Positions 15,316 through 25,500 of a stretch of DNA of 64,000 nucleotides are shown here, one piece after another. Each line of letters starts with the position of its first letter. The first letter of the stretch is position 1. Position numbers and translations under genes: made by a program. The stretch covers positions 6,200,001-6,264,000 of the forward strand of contig NZ_LT670819.1 in the NCBI RefSeq assembly GCF_900129855.1, read 5' to 3'. The notes under the pieces were generated by a model, which searched no databases, had not been told where the DNA came from, and was given only the letters and a program-made list of their open reading frames with translations. The stretch comes from Streptomyces sp. 3214.6 (GTDB lineage: Bacteria > Actinomycetota > Actinomycetes > Streptomycetales > Streptomycetaceae).

Positions 15316-17003
15316 CCCACGACCACGACCTGGAACTCCGCCCGACGGCCGCCCAGACGAAGGCGGCACTTAACCCTCCTCCGGGCCGCACCGGCGGAGA
15401 CCTGGTCGTGGAAACGCTGTCCGGGCTCGGCGCCACGACGGTCTTCGGCCTGCCCGGCCAGCATGCGCTCGGCATCTTCGACGCCCTGCGCCGCTCCTCG
15501 CTGCGCTACATCGGCCTGCGGGTGGAGAACAACGCGGGCTTCGCGGCGGACGCGTACGGCCGCATCACCGGCGAGGCGGCCCCGCTGCTCCTCTCGACGG
15601 GCCCGGGCGCGCTGACGTCCCTGGCGGCGCTCCAGGAGGCGGCGGCCGCTTCGGCGCCGGTGCTGGCGATCAGCAGCCAGATCCCGACGGCGGGCCTGGG
15701 CGGCGGCCGCCACGGCTATCTGCACGAACTCCCCGACCAGGCGGCCTCGTTCCGAGGCGTGGTGAAGTCGGTCCACCAGGTCCGCACCCAGTCACAGATC
15801 CCGTCGGCGATCGCGGAGGCCTGGAAGTCGGCGCTGACGGCGCCGCACGGCCCGGTGTGGGTGGAGATCCCGCAGGACGTCCTCCTCGCCGAGACGATGC
15901 TGCCCGTGGTGACGGCACCGGACGCGACCCCGGAGGAGCTGGTCCCCCGCCCCGAACTAACGGCCCTGGCAGCCCACTTGCTGTCGAACGCCGCCCGCCC
16001 GGCGATCATCGCGGGCGGCGGAGTGGTGCGGGCGGACGCGTCCCGCAAGCTGCGCCAGTTGGCGGAGAAGATCAACGCCCCCGTCGTCACGACCTTCGGA
16101 GGCAAGGGCGCTTTCCCGTGGACGCACCCCCTCTCCCTCCAGTCCTGGTTGGAGGACCGCCACACGACGGACTTCTTGGAGGACGCGGACGTCCTGCTGG
16201 TGGTGGGCTCGGGCCTGGGCGAATTGTCGTCCAACTACCACACGTTCAAGCCGCGGGGCAGGATCATCCAGATCGAGGCCGACCTCGGCAAACTGGAGTC
16301 CAACCACCCGGCGCTGGGCATCCACGCGGACGCCCGCCTGGCGCTCCAGGCGCTGCTGGAGACGGTGGAGGAACGCCCGGACGAGACGGCGAGGAACCGG
16401 GTGGAAGAACTCCTGACGAAGGTGGCCGACCGCATCACTGCCCAGGAACTCCCCCTGGAACAGGGCCTGTTGAAGTCGATCCGCCGCGCCCTCCCCGCCG
16501 ACTCCCCGTCCTTCTGGGACATGACGATCCTGTCCTACTGGGCCTGGTCGGCCTTCGACGCCAAGGCCCCCAACACCATGCACTCGGCCCAGGGCGCCGG
16601 CGGCCTCGGCTACGCCTTCCCGGCAGCGCTGGGCGCGGCAGCGGCCGACCCGATCAGCCCGGTCCTGGCGGTCTCGGGCGACGGCGGCGCGCTCTACTCG
16701 ATCGCCGAGTTGGCGACGGCGAAGCAGTACGCCCTCCCCGTCACCTGGCTGATCATCGACGACGGCGGCTACGGCATCCTCCGCGAATACATGACAGCCG
16801 CCTACGGCGAGCCAGCAGCGACGGCGACGGAACTGACCCGGCCGGACTTCGTGGCCCTGGCGGAGTCGTTCGGGGTACCGGGGGTGCGGACGTCCCCGGA
16901 AACCCTGGAGACGGACCTGGCGAAGGCCCTGGGGGCGCCCGGCCCGTCGGTGCTCGTACTCCCGGCGGTACTACGGATGTTCGCGCCCACGCACCTGGGC
17001 TGA
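15312..17003 (+). CDS. Thiamine-diphosphate-dependent enzyme, acetolactate-synthase-like
   Basis: 563 residues with the three-domain order of the ALS/BFD/IPDC group: PYR domain (residues about 25-190, with the cofactor-activating Glu in RVENNAGF), central Rossmann-like domain, and PP domain with GDGGALYSIAEL. The usual NN that ends the ThDP motif is DD here (IIDDGGYG). The reaction is unknown: it may be a carboligase or a decarboxylase. Coupling by a 4-nt GTGA overlap to a guanidino hydrolase is informative. A similar enzyme pairing (CeaS with Pah) occurs in clavulanic acid biosynthesis, but the other enzymes of that pathway are absent. Confidence 0.8.
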   Translation: MTHDHDLELRPTAAQTKAALNPPPGRTGGDLVVETLSGLGATTVFGLPGQHALGIFDALRRSSLRYIGLRVENNAGFAADAYGRITGEAAPLLLSTGPGALTSLAALQEAAAASAPVLAISSQIPTAGLGGGRHGYLHELPDQAASFRGVVKSVHQVRTQSQIPSAIAEAWKSALTAPHGPVWVEIPQDVLLAETMLPVVTAPDATPEELVPRPELTALAAHLLSNAARPAIIAGGGVVRADASRKLRQLAEKINAPVVTTFGGKGAFPWTHPLSLQSWLEDRHTTDFLEDADVLLVVGSGLGELSSNYHTFKPRGRIIQIEADLGKLESNHPALGIHADARLALQALLETVEERPDETARNRVEELLTKVADRITAQELPLEQGLLKSIRRALPADSPSFWDMTILSYWAWSAFDAKAPNTMHSAQGAGGLGYAFPAALGAAAADPISPVLAVSGDGGALYSIAELATAKQYALPVTWLIIDDGGYGILREYMTAAYGEPAATATELTRPDFVALAESFGVPGVRTSPETLETDLAKALGAPGPSVLVLPAVLRMFAPTHLG

Positions 17004-17044
17004 TCGGTACTTCAACTCCAAGGCGTCTCGTTCGGAGTGTTCCG

Positions 17045-17626
17045 TCAAGATTGGGTAGCCAGATCGGCGGGTCCGTCGAACATGGCGTTCCTCAATACCG
17101 CCATGGCCTCGGAGTCGTCCCCGAGGGAGGACGGGGAACTCAGCGGGAGTCCGCGCGCGATGTGGTCCAGGGCCACTTCCTCCGGGGTGCGCCCTTCCAG
17201 CGGCAGTTCGGCCCAGATTGCTTTGCCGATGCCGTGTCGGCGGGGGCAGCAGCCCCATCGCTGTGCGAGGGCGTCGATAAGAGCAAGGCCTCGGCCGTGC
17301 TCGTCCGTGTCGATGGCTGTTCTCAACTGCGGTCGGCTGTTGTTGGCGTCGGCGACCTCCACGCGCAGTCGTTCGTTGTACCGGGCGACTCTCACCCCGA
17401 TCTCCCGTCCGGCCGGCATCCGTGCGTGCAGGAGCGCGTTGGTGACCAGTTCCGAGAGCAACAGCTCAGCAGTGAAGGCTACTTGAGCGTCGATCTTCCA
17501 TTCCAGGAGTTGAATGCGCAGAAGGTCCCGGGCGCGCCTGGCGCTGCGAGGGCTGTGCGATAACCGCCACTGGGCCTCTGACATGCCGGTAGTTGAGTTG
17601 TGCGGGGGCGTGGCGTGGGCTGACAT
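17045..17626 (-). CDS. HATPase_c regulatory ATP-binding protein (anti-sigma/RsbW-like)
   Basis: 193 residues from the ATG at 17626, which has GGAGG 9 nt upstream. The single domain is a Bergerat-fold ATPase: N-box LLSELVTNALLHA and G-box-like DEHGRGLALIDAL. No sensor domain is attached. Proteins of this type in Streptomyces act as anti-sigma kinases or as accessory regulators, often beside GntR or XRE regulators. Its upstream region carries two perfect ACATCTCTAGAGATGT palindromes, so it is probably repressed by the divergent GntR protein. Confidence 0.82.
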   Translation of the reverse strand: MSAHATPPHNSTTGMSEAQWRLSHSPRSARRARDLLRIQLLEWKIDAQVAFTAELLLSELVTNALLHARMPAGREIGVRVARYNERLRVEVADANNSRPQLRTAIDTDEHGRGLALIDALAQRWGCCPRRHGIGKAIWAELPLEGRTPEEVALDHIARGLPLSSPSSLGDDSEAMAVLRNAMFDGPADLATQS

Positions 17627-17664
17627 GGCGTCGACCTCCGGGCAGTCAGTGAGATGAGAACCGG

Positions 17665-17806
17665 ACATCTCTAGAGATGTAGCCAGTGAAGCAGTTGTGC
17701 AGCCATCTCCGCCACACATCTCTAGAGATGTGAACGAAAGTGCTCGGATGGCGTCGTCGCCAGGCTGTAGCGCGTGACGCTTGATGCCTAGGATGTCTAG
17801 AGATGA
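17665..17806. promoter_or_regulatory. Operators ACATCTCTAGAGATGT between the HATPase and GntR genes
   Basis: Two perfect copies of the 16-bp palindrome lie at 17665-17680 and 17716-17731. A third, degenerate copy sharing TCTAGAGATG lies at 17791-17806, just before the GntR ribosome-binding site. Spacing between the two perfect centres is 51 bp, close to five helical turns. They are the likely binding sites of the adjacent GntR/UTRA protein. Confidence 0.85.
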
Positions 17807-17823
17807 TCAGAGGAGAGACCTGC

Positions 17824-18594
17824 ATGAGCAGCCGGGACGCGGGGCGTCAGCCCAAGTACCAGCGCATCGCCGCGGAACTGCGGGCGGCCATTGAGGCGGG
17901 CGAGTACGGGCCCGGTGAGCGCCTCCCCGGCGAGAACGACCTCATGGCGGCGCACGGCGTGGCCCGTATGACGGCCCGGCAGGCGCTCGGCGTTCTGCAG
18001 GCGGAGGGGATCGTCGAGGCGCGCAAGGGCGCCGGGGTGTTCGTCCGGGACTTCAGGCCCATCCGCCGCCGTGGCATCGAGCGGCTCGCCCACGCGCAGT
18101 GGGGAGAGGAGCGATCCGTCTGGGAGGCCGATGCCGCCGGTCGTGAACTCCTCGTCGACTCGGTAGAAGTGAGTGAGGAGGATGCCCCCGATGTGATCGC
18201 GGGGGTCCTCGACCTGGCCGTGGGCGAGGGCGAGGGCGAGAAGGTCTGCGTCCGCCGCCGCCGTTACACCCTCGACGGCAAGCCGGTGCTGCTCGCCACG
18301 TCCTATCTGCCCGCCGACCTCGTCTCCGGCACGCCGATCACCCAGCCCGACACAGGGCCCGGCGGCCTCTATGCCCGGCTCGCGGAACTGGGCCGCAAGC
18401 CCGTCCGCTTCCGTGAGGAGATCCGCTCCCGCATGCCCAGCGCGGACGAGGCCGAGCAACTGGCGTTGCCTTCAGGTGTGCCCGTGGTCCTGGTAGCCCG
18501 TACGGCTTTCGACGCCGAAGGCGCTGCCGTCGAGGTGAACGAGATGGTGCTGGACTCGTCGGCGTACGTGCTGGAGTACGGCTTCGAGGCGTGA
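17824..18594 (+). CDS. GntR-family regulator (HutC/UTRA subfamily)
   Basis: 256 residues from the ATG at 17824, preceded by GAGGAGAG. Residues 1-75 are a winged helix of GntR type (GERLPGENDLMAAHGVARMTAR contains the recognition helix), and the rest is a UTRA ligand domain ending in the usual VLEYGFEA. It is divergent from the HATPase gene over a set of TCTAGA-centred palindromes and is likely autoregulated. The ligand is unknown. Confidence 0.9.
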   Translation: MSSRDAGRQPKYQRIAAELRAAIEAGEYGPGERLPGENDLMAAHGVARMTARQALGVLQAEGIVEARKGAGVFVRDFRPIRRRGIERLAHAQWGEERSVWEADAAGRELLVDSVEVSEEDAPDVIAGVLDLAVGEGEGEKVCVRRRRYTLDGKPVLLATSYLPADLVSGTPITQPDTGPGGLYARLAELGRKPVRFREEIRSRMPSADEAEQLALPSGVPVVLVARTAFDAEGAAVEVNEMVLDSSAYVLEYGFEA

Positions 18595-19037
18595 ACCGAG
18601 GATGCGGCTTCATGGCGCACGATCTGACACGGATGTTCTTCAGGCTCCGCCATTCCGCTTCGGGATTCTCTTGGGGATCACGCCCTGCCGGCACCCTCTG
18701 CCCCACACTGACATGAATTGGGATCGCTGGGAGTTCATGTACACGGGGACTGCCACCGAACCTTGGTATTCTATCTGGAGCCGAGGGCTGACGGTGATCT
18801 AAAACAGATAGAGGCCGGACCTGAAATACCTCAAAAAAGGAATCCCCGAGTGGAGCCGCACCGGCGACCGGTTCACCGCACCGTATTCCATTCTCCGTCT
18901 CCTGGCGTGGCGAAGGTTGCACGTTATCGGCGCCGAACGCCCTTACGTGCGTGGTTGATCGCCTACTCGGGTGTGTTGTGGTCCTCTCGACCGATGCCCA
19001 AGGCCGCCGCTTCGCCACCCCTGGTGGCGTAACAGCC
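18595..19037. other. Gene-free stretch with lower GC
   Basis: No open frame here has Streptomyces codon bias. A perfect 8-bp inverted repeat (TCTATCTG at 18770-18777, CAGATAGA at 18805-18812) lies in an unusually AT-rich patch. The drop in GC marks the left border of the toxin region. Confidence 0.4.
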
Positions 19038-19089
19038 GCGCGCCCGGTGCGGACAGTCCCCGGGAAGGGAAGGTCTGCACCGGGCGCGC
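19038..19089. terminator. Strong hairpin between converging genes
   Basis: GCGCGCCCGGTGC (19038-19050) pairs perfectly with GCACCGGGCGCGC (19077-19089); three further pairs including one G-U extend the stem to 16 bp with a 20-nt loop. It lies between the GntR gene (plus) and the immunity gene (minus) and can serve as a bidirectional terminator. Confidence 0.7.
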
Positions 19090-19192
19090 CAGATACTAAG
19101 GAGCGGCCTGGGCGTTCACGTACATCACCCGCGCTCAGAGGCCTTCACTTTGAGCGAGCGCCGATGCCCTCGGATTGACAGCACTGACTGCA

Positions 19193-19564
19193 TCAGGCGA
19201 CAGGATCCTCAGCCGTGATCGCGTCGCGTGTCACCTCGTAGGCAGCTTCCGCTTCCGGATCCCGTTCCATCATGCGCTCCCAGAAATCTCCTGCGATCCA
19301 TTCCTTGGGCCCCAGGCTCAGCCCGCCTTGCTGGTAGATCTCCACACTCCACCGGGAAGGAATGGTGTCAGACACCTGCTCAAAGAACTCCCCGCTGTAC
19401 AGGCCAGCGAGGTCGTCTGGTGAGTGCTCGATCCGAAGGGAGGAAGAACCGTCTCTGCGTACGTGCAGTTCGAGTACGACGTATTCCTGTCCTGGAGTGA
19501 AGTAATACCTGCCATCAACAGGTCTGGGAGGGGCGTCTGGGGCTCCCAGATATCTAACTCTCAC
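19193..19564 (-). CDS. Putative immunity protein of the left RHS toxin
   Basis: 123 residues from the GTG at 19564, which overlaps the toxin TGA by 4 nt. No signal peptide, no membrane segment; acidic C-terminal half (EWIAGDFWERMMERDPEAEAAYE region). I do not recognise the family. The role is inferred from position: in polymorphic toxin loci the immunity gene follows the toxin immediately, and coupling here ensures co-production. A hairpin terminator lies beyond its stop. Confidence 0.65.
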   Translation of the reverse strand: MRVRYLGAPDAPPRPVDGRYYFTPGQEYVVLELHVRRDGSSSLRIEHSPDDLAGLYSGEFFEQVSDTIPSRWSVEIYQQGGLSLGPKEWIAGDFWERMMERDPEAEAAYEVTRDAITAEDPVA

Positions 19565-22500
19565 TTTCTCTTCCCTCCGCCAAACTTCACCTTGTAGTCG
19601 TATAGGTAGACTTCTCCGCTCACTTCGTTCATGTAGAAGTGAATATCCAAGGTTCCTTCGCCTCCCGGGGTGTTGACTCGAGGGGTGCCGTACTTGCCCC
19701 ACTGGTCAACACCACCGTGCGCTTTGAAATACTCCTCCAGGTGAGGATTCTCAATTTTGGAGCCCTCTATAATTTTCTCGGAGCGCGCGATGGTTTCCGC
19801 AGTGAGGTTGCCATCCGTAGTGAACAGTTTGGCCGCTGCGGCTGCATCGGCCTCGTACTGTAGCTGCTTCCCAAGCCGTGGCCCGTTAGCGGCGTTGGCC
19901 GCGCCTCCATGGGCGGCACCGGATGGCATGCTGCCACCTGCGGCACCGCCTGTTCCTATTTCGGCTATGACTTCACCGCAACCTGCAGGGTTAGCCAGGC
20001 ATGCCGCGGTGAGCTCTGGCCCGACAGCTGCAACGACCGGGGCGGCGACCACGGCCGCAGACACAACGGCGACGACGCCCAGGACCACCTTCTGCCAAGT
20101 CGCGAGCTTGCCTGCATCCGGAATGTCGTTGGCGTTGGGGTCGTAGTGCGGGTTCGTGCCCATGGCCCAGCAGGCGTTGCAGTAGCCGTCGTCCTTCTTG
20201 GGCTTCGGGTCAGGTCCCTTCTTGAAGACCACCTTCGCCGACTTGACGCCCCCGTCGGTGCGGACGGTGACGGTCATGGTGCCGCTTCCGACGGTGCCGC
20301 CCGAATTCTGGTACTGGAACGACTGGGTGTACGTCCGCGTGGAGTGGTAGACCCACTTCCCGTTGGACATTGTCATGTGGTCCCGGTAGGTGCCGCCCTT
20401 GCCGTCGCTGCACCCTTGGTCACAGGCCGTTATCGGCCGCAGGCCGGTGGGGTCGGACATGGTGACGGGGGTGTTGTTGGCGTAGGCGTAGCCGTTGAGG
20501 GACTCGTGGTCCTCGGGGGCGAGAACCGGGTCGACGGAGAGGAAGCGTCCGGTGGTCGGGTCGTACTCGCGGGCGCCGACGTGGGTGAGGCCGGTGTCGG
20601 TGTCGGTCGGCTTGCCCAGGAAGCCCTTGTCGTCGGGCCAGACCGACGGTGTCGTGCCGCGAGACTCGCCGAAGGGCTTGGTGTAGCGGCGGGTTACGGC
20701 CTGCGTGGTGGCGTCCACTGTCATCGAGGCGGTGCCGTGGTGGTCGTCGACCATCCAGGACAGGCTGGTCTCGGTGCGGACGGCGGTGGCGTCGCCGGCC
20801 GGGTAGTAGCGCTGGGCGGTGAACTTGTTGGCGGCCGTGTCGTAGTGGAGTTCCTGGCCGGCCAGGTAGAGGACGGTTTTGTCGGGGCCGCGGCGGATCA
20901 GGAGTTCGCCGTTGGCGTCGTAGAGGTAGTCGGTGGTCTTGGCGCCCTCGGTGAGGCGGGTGAGTTCTCCTTCGATGTCCCAGGCGAGGTCTTGCGCGTT
21001 GCCGGTGGGGCCGTAGCGCCTGGTTGTGTTGCCCTGCTCGTCGTAGGTGAACGAGGTGGCGGCGGTGCCGTCGACGGTGACGGAGGTCAGGGTGTGGGGC
21101 TGGCCTGCGCCGGTGGCGTTGACGACCGGATAGCCGTATGCGGTCGTGGTGTCACCGGTGGCCTTGTGCTCGGTCTGGGTGTCGCGCAGGCCCCCAGGCT
21201 TGTAGGTCCAGCTGGTCCAGTACGGGGCCGGGCCGCCGAGGGCGGCTGCCGAGCGGGCGGTGGCGCAGTCGTTGGAGGACGGGGTCCACGCTTCGGTCAG
21301 ACGGCGGTAGCCGTCGTAGGCGAAGCACTGGGTGTCCTTGCCGTTGGCTTGATCAGTGAGCGACAGGACGTTGCCGGTGGCGTCGTAGGCGTAGTCGACG
21401 TCGCTGGTGTAGCCGGTGTTGGTCTGGTCGACGGTGTGGGTGTTGGTCAGGCGGCGGGTGCCGTCCTCGTAGCGGTTGAGGATCTGGAGCTGCTTGGCGC
21501 CGGTGGACGTGCCCAGGCGGGTCTCCTCGACCTCGCCGTACGGGGAGTAACCGATGTTCTGGACGTAGCCGGTCATGCCTGAGGCGCCGGTGAGCATTCC
21601 GAGGTCGTTGTAGGTGTTGGCCACGGTCTCGGCGGGCAGGCCGGCTGCCGCGGGCATCGAGGTGGACTGGACGGTGCCGTCTCTGTTGTAGACGGTCGAG
21701 GTGGCGAAGGTCTGCGGCGCCCCGGCGACGACCAAGGGGTCGGTGGCGGCAAGGACGGTCTTGGTGCCCTTGGCGCGGCCGAGGGAGTCGTAGCCGGTGA
21801 CGACCTGGGAGTAGATCTTGCCGGTGGTGCCGCCGACGTAGCGGATCGAAGCGGTCGGCTGTCCCTTGGCAAGGGTGTCGTAGGTGAACTTGGTCAGCTG
21901 GTGGGCGTCGTCCTTCGCTCCGTCCCAGGTACCGATCTTGCGATTCAGCACGTCGTAGTCGGTGATCAGGGTTCGTGAGACGCCGTTGAGGGTCGTGGTG
22001 ACGGTCAGCGGCTGATCGGCATCGTTGTAGGCGGTGGTGACAGCGCCCTTGTCGGGGTCTGTGGAGGCCGTCTTGCGGCCGCGCAGGTCGTAGCCGTAGG
22101 TCCAGACCGCCCCGTCCGGGCCGGTCAGCTTCTTGAGCTGGCCACCAGGGGTGTACTCGTACAGCGTGCGGGTGTAGTCGGTGCCCGTCGGGACAGGGCC
22201 GCCGTACTCGCGGCGTTCGGTTACTCGGCCGCGGGCGTCGACGATCGTCATGAGGCCGGTGCCGCCCTCGGCCGCGGTGACGGCGGTTTGATCACCCTGT
22301 TCGTCGGTCTTGGTACGCCACTTCTCCTGGCCGTAGACCCGGAAGATGCCTTCGGTGGCACGGCCGGCCGCGTCGAAGACGGTTTCGGTGGAGGCGGGGA
22401 CGGAGCCGGGGTAGGTGTTGGCCAGCGTGCCCGAGGGTGCGACGTCGTCATGAATCTGGCTGTTGGAGAGGTACGCCAGGCCGCGGTCGTCGTAGAGGGT

Positions 22501-25500
22501 TTCGGAGATCACCCGGCCGCCGTTCGGCGCGGGGACCTGCTTTTGGCGGGATCGCAGCAGGCTGTCGAAGATTTCGTAGGCGCTGTTGTAGGTCTTTCCG
22601 TCGTTCTTGAGAGCGTCGGTGCGGACCCAGGTCTCTTTGTCGTTGTTGACGCTGTAGGCGTAGACGATGCTGGCGGCGTCGCCGAGCGTGCGGGAGCGGT
22701 TGGGCTTCCAGACCGAGACCAGGCGGCCGAGTGCGTCGAAGGCCCACTCGGTGACGTTGCTGTTGGCGTCGGTGGTCTTGGTGGCCGTGCCCCAGGCCGG
22801 GTCCACCACGCTGGTGGTGGTGTAGAGCTTGGGGTCGGTGGTGGTCTTGGACGTCAGAGGACCGTAGCCGGTGTCGTCAGGGACGTAGGTGGTCTTGATC
22901 GTCTGGTTGAGGGCGTTGGTCGCCGTGGCAGGGCGGCCCAGCTTGTCGTAGGTGGCGCTGGACACCTGCTGGTAGACGGGAGTCTTGTCGACCGGGTCGT
23001 AACTTGCGACCCGGTAGGAGGCGGTGTTCTCCCCCTTGGTGGGGGCCGCCCCGACCGCCTGGCCGTCGTAGGCCGTCGTGACGTCGGAGACGACGTCGTC
23101 GGGTACCACCGGAGCGGCGGCGCAGCCGACGGCGTAGGTCTCGGTGCGCGACACGGTGTTCACCAGCCAAGCCGCGGTGTTGCGGGCGTAGCTGGTCCGC
23201 ACGCATGATTCGTCGCCGGTCTTGGCGATGTCGCCGCTGTCCTCCACGCTGATCGGCATGCCGTAGGTGGTGTCATACGTGGTCTTCTGCTTGACCGTGC
23301 GCGTGCCGGTGGAAATCTTGGTGCGCGTGGCGGTCTCGCCGGCCTGGACGATCCAGGAGTCGGTGGTGCCCCAGCTGTAGGCGTGACTGCCGGTCTTGTA
23401 CGACCAGGGGGTGTTGATGGTGCCGCTGAGTTCCTCGGCGCCGTTGTAGACGATGGTCTCGCGGACGAAGCCGGCGTACTGGCGGGCGTCGTCGACGGCG
23501 GTGCCGGCGGAGTCGGTGACCTTCTCCACGCGGGCGGTGCCGTCGAGTTCCTTCTCTCCGTTCAGGCCGCGCATGTACAGCGTGGACTTCTTGGAGCGCG
23601 GGCCTTCGGAGTCGCCGGAGGTCTGCACGACCTTGCCGTAGCCGCGCCACTGCGACCACGTGCGGTTGGACGACTTGGTCAGGCCCTCGTCGTCGGCGTA
23701 GGCCCAGCCGGCGCCGCCCTGGTAGTCGTAGTAGGTCTCCCCGGTGTCGCCGTGGCCGTAGGGGTCGTCCTGGAAGACGGAGGTGACCACGTACTTGTGG
23801 AACCAGTCGGTGACCGGGGTCGCGCCGGACTGGGACCACTTGACCGGGAAGCAGCGGCGGGTGTTCTTGTCGACGTTCGCCGGCATGCTCGAGCCCCAGA
23901 TGCAGTCGGGGTCGGAGTAGTTGGCGGTGAGGGTGGAGCCGGTCTCGGACTTGATGGTGCGTACGCGCCACTTGATGTAGCGCAGGGTGTCCGGGCCGCT
24001 GCCCTCGACGTGGTTGGGCAACTGGATGCCACCGAAGACGACCGGCGGCATGGCGGCCGCGGTGGTGTTGGCCTTGCCGGTGTTCTGGATGGACTTCAGC
24101 CACAGGCTCGCCGAGGAGGCGTCACCAGTGTCGGGGAAGCTCTGGTCCAGGTGCCAGCTGTCGACGTTCCGGCGGGTGGTGCCGGTACCTGTCCACACCG
24201 AGGTGGTGACGTCGGTCAGGCGCTTGCGCGTGAAGAAGGACGGCCCGATCTGGGTGGCGCACTTGGTGCCGGACGCGCAGATCATGTCGAAGGGCACGTC
24301 GGGCCAGTCGGCCTTGGTGTCCTTGGTCAGGCTGGAACAGCCGCCGGAGGTGACGCAGCGCTCGGCGTAGGTGAAGTGGACCTGCTGGGCGGCGGGCTTG
24401 GCGTAGATCAGGTCGCTGCGCAGACCGTAGTCGATGCGGTTGAGGTAGCCGCCACGGATGTAGGCGGTCCCGTTGACAGTGGTGTTGGCGTTCTTCGAGT
24501 AGTAGTTCGTCTCCGGGGTGTACCAGTAGGTGGAGGCGTTGGCGTGGGGGTCCACGACGTAGTCCAGGTTCCAGCGCCAGGCCTGGTTGCAGGACGAGTC
24601 GGCGAAGCCGGTGGACTTGTAGCAGGGCTCGCCGGAGTCATCGCCGAAGACGGGTACGGTCCAAACCGAGTTGGTGACCGGGTCGTCGTCGGCGGTGGAG
24701 GTGGTGCCCTTGTCGCTCCAGCCGGGCAGGCGCTGCTTGCCGAAGAAGTACTGGACGCCGGACGCGTCCGTGACCTTCCAGTACTCGGTGTTGTCGTCGC
24801 CGTTGCCGGTGGCTCCGGTCAGGTGCTCGACGCGGGTGCCGTCCTCGTTCTTCAGCTTCCAGGCGCCGCCGGATGCCTGGGACAGGGCAGCGGTGTCGCA
24901 AGCCGCCTTGTCGGAGCAGGCGTTGACGAGTTCGACGGCCTTTCCGTTGAGGACCAGGGTGGCGTTGGCGTACTTCCAGCACAGGTCGCCCTTGCCGGAC
25001 TGGCCGTCGTCCTTGCAGGAGCCGTACTTGCGCTCGATGTAGGACTCGGTGATCGAGAAGCCTTCGCCGACCACGGAAGTCTGGTTGTTCTCCCCGGCCG
25101 TGCGGCCGTCCACTGACGCGGAGTTGTAGGAGATGGACAGGTTCGGGGACGGGCCGGCCGTCGCCGGGGGCACCCGCAGGGGGTAGTTCCAGGTGAAGTC
25201 ACCCGTGCTCCCGCCGGCTTCCCAGGTCGCGGTGGGGGACAGCGAGGTGGCGCTGTAGTCGCTGCCGCCGCCCGAGCTGTCTGCTGCCGCCGCCAGCAGC
25301 ATCGGGGTGCCGGCCGCGAGAGTGCGTGCGGAGAGGGTTCCTGTCAGGGTCTGGGACTGCGCGTCGTTGTCCGCCCCCGCCAGGGGGGTCTGCGTGCGGC
25401 AGGACTTCTTCGACGGGGTGGTCAGCGCACACGCCGGGAGCGTCACCAGGTTCAGGCGGGGCCCGAAGTTGCCGCCGTAGACGTCGTTGAAGGAGGAGTA

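Noticed and set aside
18602..18802. Possible 66-codon gene after the GntR regulator
   Set aside because: No ribosome-binding site or coding bias; the stretch has low GC and an inverted repeat instead.
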